Shown here piece by piece: positions 1 to 8,828 of a stretch of 42,023 bases of DNA (its first letter is position 1; every line of letters starts with the position of its first letter). Source of the stretch: Desulfovibrio aminophilus (GTDB lineage: Bacteria; Desulfobacterota; Desulfovibrionia; Desulfovibrionales; Desulfovibrionaceae); NCBI RefSeq assembly GCF_023660105.1, contig NZ_JAMHGA010000035.1, forward strand, positions 1 to 42,023. The letters run 5' to 3'. A program made the translations under genes and the position numbers. A model generated the notes under the pieces. It was not told the origin of the DNA. It did not search any database and worked only from the letters and a program-made list of their open reading frames with translations.

Positions 1-124
<124 letters not shown>

Positions 125-161
125 ACGGCTGGGCCGGAAGATTTTCCCGGCGCTATCGGGT

Positions 162-212
162 CCAGGGCTCAGCCCTGGCGCGGGGGGGCCGGGGGGCGCG
201 GAGCCCCCCCGG
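162..212. repeat. Two palindromes downstream of korC
   Basis: The first palindrome (162-178) is an 8-bp inverted repeat with a single central base, CCAGGGCT-C-AGCCCTGG. The second (about 189-212) pairs a GGGGGGC arm with a GCCCCCC arm around GCGGA. They follow the minus-strand stop of the last kor gene and may slow or end transcription, but neither has a T-tract on the minus strand, so this is not a canonical intrinsic terminator. They could also be copies of a dispersed palindromic repeat. The rest of 125-221 holds nothing recognisable. Confidence 0.5.
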
Positions 213-221
213 TTCGTTTCG

Positions 222-782
222 CTATTTGCCCACGGCCTCGGCCCCGGCTTCCAGGGCCTTGGCGTTCTTGGGGATGAGGTCCTTGTAGCTGGCGGAGATG
301 ACGTTTTCCAGGCTCTTGATGACCGTGGCCAGGGTCACGATGCCGGTGGCCGCCACGTAGGCCCCCAGGGCGACCATGTTGGCCATGCGCGAGTTGCCGA
401 GCTTGTCCGCGATCTCGTTGCAGGGCACGGCGTGGCAGTCGAGGCGCTTGGCGTCCATGAGCTGGGCGTCGATGAGCGAGGAGTTGACGATCACGGTTCC
501 GCCGTCGAGGACGCGGGACTGGAACTTGTCCAGGGACGGCCGGTTCATGGCCACGAGGCTCTGGGGGCGGCGCACGATGGGCGAGCCGATGTCCTCGGAG
601 GAGAGGATCACGGTGCAGTTGGCCGTGCCGCCGCGCATCTCCGCGCCGTAGACCGGGATGTAGGTCACGTTGAGCCCGGCGTTCATGCCCGCGTAGGCCA
701 GGAGGTTGCCGATGAGCAGCACGCCCTGTCCGCCGAAGCCGGCGATGATCACGTCCAGGTGCTGGGGTTTCTTGGCGGCCAT
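222..782 (-). CDS. korC: 2-oxoacid:ferredoxin oxidoreductase, gamma subunit
   Basis: The 186-aa gamma subunit of a four-subunit 2-oxoacid:ferredoxin oxidoreductase, a cytoplasmic enzyme that oxidatively decarboxylates 2-oxoacids to acyl-CoA and reduces ferredoxin. The GFGGQG motif near residue 15 and the EMRGG segment near residue 48 are typical of the family that contacts CoA. The ATG shares one base with the stop of the beta-subunit gene (TGATG), so the two are translationally coupled. Gene order D-A-B-C matches both 2-oxoglutarate (Kor) and branched-chain 2-oxoacid (Vor) enzymes. Substrate cannot be fixed from the sequence, so the symbol is provisional. Confidence 0.9.
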   Translation of the reverse strand: MAAKKPQHLDVIIAGFGGQGVLLIGNLLAYAGMNAGLNVTYIPVYGAEMRGGTANCTVILSSEDIGSPIVRRPQSLVAMNRPSLDKFQSRVLDGGTVIVNSSLIDAQLMDAKRLDCHAVPCNEIADKLGNSRMANMVALGAYVAATGIVTLATVIKSLENVISASYKDLIPKNAKALEAGAEAVGK

Positions 783-1564
783 CAGCAGACGCCTCCTTCG
801 TTGGAGAGGTCCTTGTAGATCCCCAGGGGGAAGTAGGGGATCATCTCGGTCTCGATGCGCTGGTTGGCCTTGACCGGATTCATCTTCCAGTTGGTGGGGC
901 AGGCCGAGAGGAGCTCCACGAAGCCGAAGCCGAGGCCCTTGGTCTGGACCTCGAAGGCGGTCTTGAGGAACTTCTTGGCCTGGCGGATGTTCTTCACGTT
1001 GTTCAGGGCCGCGCGGGCGGAGAACACGGTGCCGCCGAGCCCGGCGATGATCTCGGCCATCTTGATGGGCATGCCTTCGCGTTCGCGGCAGCGCCCGCCG
1101 GGGCAGGTGGTGGTCTTCTGGCCGATGAGCGTGGTCGGGGCCATCTGGCCGCCGGTCATGCCGTAGACGGTGTTGTTCACGAAGACCACGGACACGCGCT
1201 CGCCCCGGTTGGCGCAGTGCATGATCTCGGCCAGGCCGATGGAGGCCAGGTCGCCGTCGCCCTGGTAGGTGAGCACGAAGTTGTCGGGCCGGGCGCGCTT
1301 GACGCCGGTGGCCACGGCCGGGGCGCGGCCGTGGGGGGCCTCGACGGAGTCCACCAGGAGGTAGTTGTAGAGGAACACCGAGCAGCCGATGGCGGTGACG
1401 CAGATGGTCTTCTCCACCAGCTCCATCTCGGTGAGCAGTTCGGCCACGAGGCGATGGGCCACGCCGTGGTGGCAGCCGGGGCAGTAGTGGGTGGCCCGCT
1501 CGGCCATGACCTTGGGCCGTTCGAAGGCCAGGACTTCCTGTTCCTTGGTGCTGGCGGCGCTCAT
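782..1564 (-). CDS. korB: 2-oxoacid:ferredoxin oxidoreductase, beta (TPP) subunit
   Basis: The 260-aa thiamine-pyrophosphate-binding beta subunit. It has an early CPGCHHG motif (Cys28 and Cys31), a GDGD segment followed by a NNTVYGMTGGQ stretch that forms the TPP/Mg site, and a further conserved Cys pair around CPGGRC. Length fits stand-alone beta subunits. The start ATG at 1564 overlaps the alpha-subunit stop by four bases (ATGA) and the stop overlaps the gamma start by one base, so the operon reads as one coupled unit. Acts with the neighbouring alpha, gamma and ferredoxin subunits. 2-Oxoglutarate or branched-chain 2-oxoacids are both possible substrates. Confidence 0.92.
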   Translation of the reverse strand: MSAASTKEQEVLAFERPKVMAERATHYCPGCHHGVAHRLVAELLTEMELVEKTICVTAIGCSVFLYNYLLVDSVEAPHGRAPAVATGVKRARPDNFVLTYQGDGDLASIGLAEIMHCANRGERVSVVFVNNTVYGMTGGQMAPTTLIGQKTTTCPGGRCREREGMPIKMAEIIAGLGGTVFSARAALNNVKNIRQAKKFLKTAFEVQTKGLGFGFVELLSACPTNWKMNPVKANQRIETEMIPYFPLGIYKDLSNEGGVC

Positions 1565-2628
1565 TTCTTCCTCCGCAGGGCCTTGAGGATGGGTTCCTCG
1601 AAGTCTTCGGGCGAGGGCATGTCGCCGGGGTAGACGCCGAAGAAGCCGGAGTCCGCGTGCGCCCGGACGGCCAGCCGCACGTCGTCCACCATCTGGCCCA
1701 GGTTGTGCTCGATGGTCAGGAACTTCTTGCCCGCCTTGGCCAGCCTGGCCAGGGCCGCGTCCGGGAAGGGGAAGAGGGTGATCGGTCGGAACAGGCCGAC
1801 CTTCTTGCCCTTGGCCCGCAGCTTGCGCACGGTGGTCTTGGCGATGCGGCCGATGGAGCCGTAGGCCACGACCACCAGCTCGGCGTCCTTGACCTGGAAT
1901 TCCTCGGCCATGATCTCGTCGCGCATGGCTTCGTATTTTTCCTGGAGATGCCGGTTCTGCCCGGCCAGGGCGCCGTCGTCCAGGAACAGGGACTTGATGA
2001 TGCGCGGCTTGCGGGTTCCCTTGCCCTCCAGGCGCCAGGACCTGCCCTCGGCCTTGGAGACCTTCACGGCCGGGCGCATGGCCACGGGCTCTTTCATCTG
2101 GCCGATGATGGCGTCGCCCAGGACGAGCACGGGGTTGCGGTACTTGAAGGCCAGGTCGAAGGCCAGCATGGTCAGGTCGAAGGCCTCCTGGACCGTGCCG
2201 GGGGCCAGGACCAGGGTGCGGTAGTCGCCGTGGCCGCCGCCGCGCGTGGACTGGTAGTAGTCGCCCTGGCTGGGACCGATGTCGCCCAGGCCCGGGCCGC
2301 CCCGGTTCATGTTCACGATGACCGCCGGGATCTCGCTGCCCGCCATGTAGGAGATGGCCTCCTGCTTGAGGGACACGCCCGGGCTGGACGAGGAGGTCAT
2401 GGCCCGGATGCCGCAGGCGCCGGCGCCGAGGAGCATGTTGGCCGCGGCCACCTCGCTCTCGGCCTGGACGAACTCGCCGCCCGCGTCCACCATGGCCTTG
2501 GACATGAACTCCGGGATGTCGTTCTGGGGGGTGATGGGGTAGCCGAAGAAGCAGCGGCACCCGGCGGCCAGCGCGCCGTGGGCCACGGCCTCGTTGCCCT
2601 TGAGGAACTTGCGCTCGTTCTTGGTCAT
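1561..2628 (-). CDS. korA: 2-oxoacid:ferredoxin oxidoreductase, alpha subunit (KorA/VorB type)
   Basis: The 355-aa alpha subunit. It carries the conserved GYPITPQNDIPEFM segment, an EVAAANM stretch, a TSSSSPG motif and the C-terminal swivel-type domain (AYGSIGR...PITLFPFP). Proteins of this length and sequence are annotated either as 2-oxoglutarate synthase alpha or as the VorB subunit of 3-methyl-2-oxobutanoate:ferredoxin oxidoreductase. The sequence alone does not separate them. The ATG at 2628 shares one base with the stop of the small ferredoxin subunit gene. An in-frame upstream extension exists but would run through that ferredoxin gene, so MTKNERK is the start chosen. Confidence 0.92.
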   Translation of the reverse strand: MTKNERKFLKGNEAVAHGALAAGCRCFFGYPITPQNDIPEFMSKAMVDAGGEFVQAESEVAAANMLLGAGACGIRAMTSSSSPGVSLKQEAISYMAGSEIPAVIVNMNRGGPGLGDIGPSQGDYYQSTRGGGHGDYRTLVLAPGTVQEAFDLTMLAFDLAFKYRNPVLVLGDAIIGQMKEPVAMRPAVKVSKAEGRSWRLEGKGTRKPRIIKSLFLDDGALAGQNRHLQEKYEAMRDEIMAEEFQVKDAELVVVAYGSIGRIAKTTVRKLRAKGKKVGLFRPITLFPFPDAALARLAKAGKKFLTIEHNLGQMVDDVRLAVRAHADSGFFGVYPGDMPSPEDFEEPILKALRRKK

Positions 2629-2867
2629 CACGCGCCTCCCTTCTTGGCCGGTTTCCTGCTCCGCCAGACGGTGATCGCCAGGTCCGGGCAGATGGTGGCG
2701 CAGGACGCGCAGCCCGTGCACTTGGCGCGGTCGGCCTCCGGCGCCTCGGCCACCTTGTATCCCTGCTGGTTGAACCGTGACGACTGCACGATGATTTCCA
2801 CGGGGCAGACCGTGGTGCACAACAGACAGCCCTTGCACAGGGCCTCGTCGACCTCTATCCGCGACAT
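2628..2867 (-). CDS. korD: 2-oxoacid:ferredoxin oxidoreductase, delta (2x[4Fe-4S]) subunit
   Basis: A 79-aa dicluster ferredoxin subunit. Two classic cluster motifs are visible: Cys11-Cys14-Cys17-Cys21 (last Cys followed by Pro) and Cys50-Cys53-Cys56-Cys60 (also Cys-Pro). It relays electrons from the TPP site of the alpha/beta subunits to soluble ferredoxin. First gene of the four-gene kor cluster on the minus strand. A GGAGG-type ribosome-binding site (as AGGAGGT) lies just upstream of its ATG. The 70-nt gap to the queA stop shows no obvious terminator, so read-through from the queA group is possible. Confidence 0.93.
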   Translation of the reverse strand: MSRIEVDEALCKGCLLCTTVCPVEIIVQSSRFNQQGYKVAEAPEADRAKCTGCASCATICPDLAITVWRSRKPAKKGGA

Positions 2868-2937
2868 GCAGACCTCCTGGGCGGGGACGCCGGAAAAGGG
2901 CCTGGGATCAGGCTTCGTCCGGGCTTCCCCGCGATTG

Positions 2938-4022
<1,085 letters not shown>

Positions 4023-4026
<4 letters not shown>

Positions 4027-5090
4027 GCTGGGGTTCCGGGCTGTTGCATGGTCAGGCAGTGGAGCGTGCCCCGGCCGAAGACGAGGTCCAGGGCGTGGAT
4101 GCCGATGACCGGCCGGTCGAAGAGTTCGGCCAGGATGCCCAGGGCCACGCGGTCGTTGGGATCGTTGAAGGTCGGCGCGAGCACGCAGGCGTTGGCGATG
4201 TAGAAATTGGCGTAGCTGGCGGGTAGGCGGATTCCCCGGAAGACCACGGGCTCGGGCATGGGCAGGGGCACGATCTCGGGCCGGGAGCCGTCCTCCAGGC
4301 GCACGTCCTGGAGCCGTTCGCGGTTCTCGGCCAGGGCCGCGTGGTTCACGTCCGAGGGGTCGTCCTCCTGGGCCAGGACCAGGGTGGTCCGGTTCACGAA
4401 GCGGCAGAGGTCGTCCACGTGGCCGTGGGTGTCGTCGCCCGCGACGCCTTTGCCCAGCCAGACCACGTTGGAGACGTTGAAGGTCTCGCGGAAGACCTCC
4501 TCGTAGTCCCTGGCCGTGAAGCCGGGGTTGCGCACCTGGACCCTGCGGTCCAACAGGCATTCCTCTGTGGTCAGCAGGGTTCCCGCGCCGTTTACGTCGA
4601 TGGCCCCGCCTTCGAGCACCACGGGGCGGCCGTTCCTTTTCACGTGAAACAGGGGCAGGCCCAAGGTCCGGGCCGCCACGTCCGGCGCCAGGGCGTCCTT
4701 CGTGTGCGTCGGGTACTTGGCCCAGGCGTTGAAGCGCACGCGGGCCACGGCCGTGTTTCCGGTCTGGTCGCGCACGAAGAGCGGCCCGGAGTCGCGGACC
4801 CAGGAGCGGTCCACCGGGCAATCCACGAACCGTATCCGGTCCAGGTCCGCCCCGCAGTCGCGCAGCCTTCTCGCGGCCTCCTCGCGCACGGGCGGGGAGT
4901 GGACCAGGATGCGCACCTCCTCGCCCCGGGAGATGCGCCGGGCCATGTCCGCGAAGGCGAAGCGCGCGCCCTGGAGACGGCCGGGCCAATCCAGGGTGCT
5001 GGAGGGCCAGGCCAGCCAGGTCGCCTCGTGCGGCTCCCACTCGGCGGGCAGCCTGTAGCCCAGGGCCGCCGGGGATTCCGGGCGGGTCAT
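4023..5090 (-). CDS. aguA: Agmatine deiminase
   Basis: A 355-aa agmatine deiminase (agmatine to N-carbamoylputrescine plus ammonia), of the guanidine-modifying (peptidylarginine-deiminase-like) fold. Visible landmarks are the N-terminal PAEWEPHEATWLAWP, WVRDSGPLFV, the LEGGAIDVNG loop, the DDTHGHVDD acid/His segment, and the C-terminal HCLTMQQP with catalytic Cys345. The last motif usually reads GGGNIHCITQQ, so GRGTLHC is a mild variant. Four-base overlaps on both sides join it to aguB and queA. A parS-like 16-mer lies within the coding sequence at 4636-4651. No arginine decarboxylase gene, the usual source of agmatine, is in the window. Confidence 0.94.
4636..4651. promoter_or_regulatory. 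parS-like site inside aguA
   Basis: CTTTTCACGTGAAACA matches the near-universal chromosomal parS consensus TGTTTCACGTGAAACA at 14 of 16 positions, with the mismatches confined to the first two bases. It is inside the agmatine deiminase gene, about 11 kb from the two upstream sites at the parA gene. Intragenic parS copies are common in other bacteria. ParB binding here is inferred. Confidence 0.6.
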
Positions 5091-5971
5091 TTGCCGTAGC
5101 GCTCCAGCAGGGGATAGTAGGCGTCGATGCGCCGGTCGCGCAGGAAGGGCCACATGCGGCGCGTCTCGTCCACCCGGCCGGTGTCCACCTCGGCCAGGAG
5201 GATCTCCTCCTTCTCGTCCGAGGCCCGGGCCAGAACCTCGCCGCGCGGGTCGGCCACGAAGGAATTGCCGAAGAAATGCACCGCCACGCCCGGCCCGTCG
5301 GGCTCCTCCAGGCCGATGCGGTTGGCCGCGGCCACGAACAGGCCGTTGGCCACGGCGTGCCCGCGCTGCACGGTCATCCAGGAATCCACCTGGCGCTGGC
5401 CCTCCTTTTCGGACTCGCCGTGCAGCCTGCCGATGGCCGTGGGGTAGAGGATCAGCTCCGCGCCCTGCAGGGCGGCCAGACGCGCGGCCTCCGGGAACCA
5501 CTGGTCCCAGCAGATGAGCACCGCGATGCGGCCCACCGGGGTGTCGAAGGCCTGGAACCCCTGGTCCCCGGGCGTGAAATAGAACTTCTCGTGGAATCCC
5601 GGGTCCTCGGGGATGTGCATCTTGCGGTACATGCCCAACGTGCCGCCGTCCGGGCCCAGGACCACGGCCGTGTTGTGGTACATGCCCGGCCCCCGGCGCT
5701 CGAAGATCGGGACCACGAGGCAGACCTTGGCCTCGCGGGCCGTAGCGCTCATGATCTCCAGGGACGGGCCCGGAATGGTCTCGGCCAGGTCGAAATACTC
5801 GCTGTCCTCGCGCTTGCAGAAATAGGGCGAGGCGAACAGCTCGGGCAGGCAGACCAGATTCGCGCCGCGCTTGGCGGCCTTGAGCACCAGGTCGCGGGCC
5901 TTCTCGCGGTTGGCCTCGGGCTCGGGCTGCATGGCGCACTGGATCAGGGCCAGGGTGAATTCCTTGGACAT
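5087..5971 (-). CDS. aguB: N-carbamoylputrescine amidase
   Basis: A 294-aa nitrilase-superfamily amidase that hydrolyses N-carbamoylputrescine to putrescine, CO2 and ammonia. The Glu-Lys-Cys triad is readable as Glu44 (CLPELF), Lys117 (YRKMHIP) and Cys154 (CWDQWFPE). The YRKMHIPEDPGF segment and the EKEGQRQVDSW region resemble carbamoylputrescine amidases more than other nitrilases. An AAGGAG ribosome-binding site sits 5 nt before the ATG. It is the first gene of the overlapping aguB-aguA-queA set, so it supplies the second enzyme of a complete agmatine-to-putrescine route with its neighbour. The expressed signal upstream is buried in a repeat-rich gap. Confidence 0.95.
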   Translation of the reverse strand: MSKEFTLALIQCAMQPEPEANREKARDLVLKAAKRGANLVCLPELFASPYFCKREDSEYFDLAETIPGPSLEIMSATAREAKVCLVVPIFERRGPGMYHNTAVVLGPDGGTLGMYRKMHIPEDPGFHEKFYFTPGDQGFQAFDTPVGRIAVLICWDQWFPEAARLAALQGAELILYPTAIGRLHGESEKEGQRQVDSWMTVQRGHAVANGLFVAAANRIGLEEPDGPGVAVHFFGNSFVADPRGEVLARASDEKEEILLAEVDTGRVDETRRMWPFLRDRRIDAYYPLLERYGK

Positions 5972-6024
5972 GGCGACTCCTTGCTGCCCCCATCCTATAG
6001 TTTCCCCTTTCCTCCCGGTCAACG

Positions 6025-6240
6025 CCCCCTTCGGGGGTTTATAGAAAGGCGGGGGAGAGTGGGCGCTGAAGAGGGCGGGGCATTGGGGAGGGTGCTCATC
6101 TTGTCTCATGTCGCCCCTCTTTCGCCTTTCTGGAAACCGGCGAAGCCGGCCCCCTTCGGGGGGGGGTATAGAAAGGCGAGGGAACGACGCCTTTCTTCCG
6201 CCTTTCTGGAAACCGGCGGAGCCGGCGAAGCCGGGGGGGG
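6025..6240. repeat. Cluster of short palindromic repeats (CGCCTTTCT family)
   Basis: The 321-nt gap between aguB and the GT39 gene is dominated by a short repeat. The core CGCCTTTCT appears in direct orientation at 6123-6131, 6188-6196 and 6199-6207 and inverted at 6043-6051 and 6170-6178. Each is followed by a palindromic tail, either CCCCC-GAA-GGGGG type or CCGGCGAAGCCGG type. Inverted copies face each other, for example 6170-6178 with 6188-6196 around a 9-nt loop. Positions 6025-6052 recur perfectly (28 of 28, reverse complement) at 32388-32415. Looks like a REP-type element cluster. Confidence 0.75.
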
Positions 6241-6292
6241 TGGACAGGGGAGAGGGGGGAGGGTAGAAGGGGCACGGTTTTCGGAGGCTTTC

Positions 6293-7864
6293 TTGACGCG
6301 ACGTTCGGACGATTCCCCCCGCTACGGCCTGTGGGCCGCCCTGCTCATCCTGGCCGGAACCCTGGGCCGGATTTGGTTCGTGGCCTCGGGCCAGCTGAAC
6401 CTGGTGCAGGACGAGGCCCAGTACTGGGACTGGACCCGCCATCTTCAGCTCACCTATTATTCCAAGGGCCCGCTCATCGCCTGGATCATCAGCGCCGGGA
6501 CCGCGCTGTTCGGGAACACGGAGCTGGGCGTGCGCTTCGGCTCCATCGCGGGCGCGGCCCTGGCCCAGGGCGTGCTCTACCTGGGCGCGGCGCGGCTCTG
6601 GAAGCGGCCGGACGTAGGCTTCTGGGCCGTGGTGCTCATGAACACCATGCCGCTGTTCCTGGCGCTCGGCGTGCTCATGACCACGGACAACCCCTTCGTG
6701 CTCTGCTGGGCCGTGGGCCTGTTCTGCCTCTGGTCGGCGGGCGAGGGCCGGGGCGGAGCGTGGCCCTTCGCCGCCCTGGCGCTGACCCTGGGCGTGGGCA
6801 TCCTGGCCAAGTACACCATGCTCGGATTCCTGGGGCTGGCCGTGATCTACGGCCTGGTCCTGGAGTGGAAGGGCTGGCGGCCGGAGCGCTTCTGGCGTCG
6901 GCTCATCCCGGCCCTGGCGGCGGCGCTGGTCCTGGGCTTCCTGCCCACGTTCATCTGGAACGTGCGGCACGACTTCGTGGGCTACAAGCACGTGCTCTAC
7001 CTCATCGGGGTGGAGGGCAAGGAGTCCGGCCAACTGCTGCGGCTCGGCCGCTTCCCGGAATATTTCGGCTCCCAGGTGGGCCTGGCCACGCCCTGGTGGC
7101 TCTGGTTCATGCTGGCGGCGTCCTGGACGGCGGCGAAAAGGCTTTTGAACGCGCCGCGCGGATTGGCCGGGGGCGAGGCCGCTGCCACGCGGCGGGACGG
7201 CCTGCTGCTGGTCTTCTTCCTGCCGGTGTGGGGCTTTTTCCTGCTCTGGAGTTTCCACGCCAAGGTGCTGCCCAACTGGACCACGGTGAGCTACGTGGCC
7301 GGGGCCCTGCTGGCCGCCCGGCGCTTCGCGGCCCTGGTCCGCGCCCCGGCGCGCCGCGCGGCGCGGAACGCGCTCCTGGCCTGCTCGGCGCTCATCTTCA
7401 TGGTCCTGCACCTCTCGCCGGTGCTGCCCATCCCGGACAGCGTGAACATGACGAATCGGCTCAAGGGCTGGGACAGCGTGGGCCAGAAGGTGGACGAGCT
7501 GCGGCGCGGCCTGCCGGACCCGGACAAGGTTTTCATCTTCAGCGACGCCTACGACGTGACCGCTGCCCTGGCCTTCTACGTGCCGGGCCGACCGCGCACG
7601 TACTGCGCCTGGATCGACGGCCGCCGCATGAACCAGTATGACCTTTGGCCCGGGCCGCAAGCCTACAAGGGCGGGGACGCGATCCTGGTGGTCAAGGAGA
7701 CCTCCTACGGGATACCCGAGAAGGTCGTCCCCCTTTTCGAGTCGGTTTCGGATCCGATCCACTTCCAGTCCGAGTTCCGGGGCAAGCCCGCCCGGCGTTT
7801 CACCTTGTATGTCTGCAAAGGCTACAAAGGGGATTGGTACACGCAGCAGACCGGCTTTTTTTAA
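6293..7864 (+). CDS. GT39-type membrane glycosyltransferase (ArnT/PMT-like)
   Basis: A 523-aa polytopic membrane protein of the glycosyltransferase 39 / PMT_2 type, which moves a sugar from a polyprenyl-phosphate donor to an acceptor on the outer face of the inner membrane. The first loop carries QDEAQYWDW, matching the acidic motif of ArnT-like enzymes, followed by YYSKGPLIAW and about ten hydrophobic segments, then a soluble C-terminal domain from roughly residue 400. No ATG fits the N-terminus. A TTG at 6293 preceded by GGAGG (6283-6287, 5-nt gap) is the best start. Acceptor unknown (lipid A, glycan or protein). The GT2/deacetylase pair near 33 kb could make a donor for such an enzyme. Confidence 0.85.
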   Translation: MTRRSDDSPRYGLWAALLILAGTLGRIWFVASGQLNLVQDEAQYWDWTRHLQLTYYSKGPLIAWIISAGTALFGNTELGVRFGSIAGAALAQGVLYLGAARLWKRPDVGFWAVVLMNTMPLFLALGVLMTTDNPFVLCWAVGLFCLWSAGEGRGGAWPFAALALTLGVGILAKYTMLGFLGLAVIYGLVLEWKGWRPERFWRRLIPALAAALVLGFLPTFIWNVRHDFVGYKHVLYLIGVEGKESGQLLRLGRFPEYFGSQVGLATPWWLWFMLAASWTAAKRLLNAPRGLAGGEAAATRRDGLLLVFFLPVWGFFLLWSFHAKVLPNWTTVSYVAGALLAARRFAALVRAPARRAARNALLACSALIFMVLHLSPVLPIPDSVNMTNRLKGWDSVGQKVDELRRGLPDPDKVFIFSDAYDVTAALAFYVPGRPRTYCAWIDGRRMNQYDLWPGPQAYKGGDAILVVKETSYGIPEKVVPLFESVSDPIHFQSEFRGKPARRFTLYVCKGYKGDWYTQQTGFF

Positions 7865-8019
7865 CCTGGAATTTCAACAAATTGCCCCCAACTTCCCACC
7901 ATCATTGGATCAATTTTTCTTTACCCGAAATCGAAATTCTGTGAAGAAATGGGAACTTTTTTGTGCATGGAGTACGGCCCTTTGCCTGCCCCGGCCGGGT
8001 TGAGCCCGGATGCATTTCT

Positions 8020-8047
8020 TTGACAATCGTTGACTACCGATGACAAT
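8020..8047 (+). promoter_or_regulatory. Promoter with three 10-bp-phased TGAC repeats
   Basis: TTGACA at 8020-8025 and GACAAT at 8042-8047 with a 16-nt spacer make a plausible sigma-70-type promoter for the HTH gene at 8085. Overlapping it, the heptamers TGACAAT, TGACTAC and TGACAAT begin at 8021, 8031 and 8041, exactly one helical turn apart, so they could be an operator array on one DNA face. The surrounding 7865-8084 stretch is clearly richer in A+T than its neighbourhood and contains no gene I can support. Confidence 0.45.
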
Positions 8048-8084
8048 TCTTGTAAAGCGTCTAGCAACGTGAGACTCTGGGTAC

Positions 8085-8324
8085 ATGTCTGACACACCAG
8101 TGACACCGCGACTGCTGACGGTGAAAGAGGTGGCCGAGGCGCTCAGGGTTCATGCGCGCACCGCCTACCGGCTTGTGACGGACGGCTCGATCCGGGCCGT
8201 GAAGATCGGGAGCCAGTGGCGGGTTTCGGAGGCGGCCCTCCTGGAATTCATCGAGAAGGGCACCCCGGTGGAGCGGCCCGCCAAGGCGGAGCCGGTCCAG
8301 AAACAGTACAAGCTGCCTTTGTAG
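8085..8324 (+). CDS. Excisionase-family HTH DNA-binding protein
   Basis: A 79-aa protein with a MerR/excisionase-type winged helix (HTH_17): LTVKEVAEALRVHARTAYRLV followed by the IRAVKIGSQWRVSEAALLEFI wing and helix, about residues 10-58. The tail is short, basic and Pro-rich. Such small proteins bind DNA as regulators or, next to integrases, as recombination directionality factors. There is no integrase or other mobile gene here, so a regulatory role is more likely. The ribosome-binding site is weak. Three phased TGAC heptamers in the upstream promoter are the obvious candidate target for autoregulation. The next gene starts 26 nt downstream. Confidence 0.8.
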   Translation: MSDTPVTPRLLTVKEVAEALRVHARTAYRLVTDGSIRAVKIGSQWRVSEAALLEFIEKGTPVERPAKAEPVQKQYKLPL

Positions 8325-8350
8325 CGGCCCGCGCCGCTCGGGAGAACGGA

Positions 8351-8752
8351 ATGCCCAGGAATGTGAGCCCGGATATGACCGGCGGGTGGATCGGAACGGT
8401 GACGCTGCCCAACGACATGGGCGACGACGTCACGTTCACCGGCCGGCTCGTGGCCGAGGACATGCATTTCAACAACAGCAACGGGATGCTCACGGTGGAG
8501 AAGGTCTATGAGCGCCAGGAGGGCGGCACGGCCTACGGCGTGATCTCGGCCATCGGGCACACCCGCGACCGCAGGGCCTATCTCCTGGAGGAGAAGGGCG
8601 AGACCTGCCTGGTGAACAACGGGCATTTCAGCCTGGAGATCCCCACGGACGAGCTTTTGGTTCTTCTTTCCCTGGCCATTGAGGCCGAGCGGGACGCCAG
8701 CGCGGATTCCGAGTGCGACCACATGATCCGCAAACTCGCCGCCAACGACTGA
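8351..8752 (+). CDS. Hypothetical protein
   Basis: A 133-aa protein I do not recognise. The ATG at 8351 has GGGAG six bases upstream. The composition suggests a small beta-rich fold: an N-terminal GGWIGTVTLPNDMGDDVTFTG segment, a central part with alternating hydrophobics (LTVEKVYE, YGVISAIG), and an acidic helical end rich in Glu, Asp and Ala. There is no signal peptide or membrane segment, so it is probably cytoplasmic. It lies 26 nt after the small HTH gene and ends at a strong terminator, so the two likely form a bicistronic unit and may be functionally linked. Confidence 0.7.
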   Translation: MPRNVSPDMTGGWIGTVTLPNDMGDDVTFTGRLVAEDMHFNNSNGMLTVEKVYERQEGGTAYGVISAIGHTRDRRAYLLEEKGETCLVNNGHFSLEIPTDELLVLLSLAIEAERDASADSECDHMIRKLAAND

Positions 8753-8776
8753 GGCTGCCTCCTCAGGTCCCATAGG

Positions 8777-8812
8777 AAAGGGGCGCTCCCAAGCGGAGCG
8801 CCCCTTTCTTTT
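8777..8812 (+). terminator. Rho-independent terminator (probably bidirectional)
   Basis: A 13-bp perfect stem, AAAGGGGCGCTCC (8777-8789) with GGAGCGCCCCTTT (8795-8807), loop CAAGC, followed by TCTTTT on the plus strand. On the minus strand the A-rich flank also gives a short T-run, so it can end both the plus-strand gene at 8351-8752 and the convergent phosphofructokinase gene. Confidence 0.9.
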
Positions 8813-8828
8813 CGTCTCGCGGGCGTTG

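Noticed and set aside
8085-8324. Reading the small HTH protein as a mobile-element excisionase
   Set aside because: No integrase, attachment-site pair or phage gene is present in the window.
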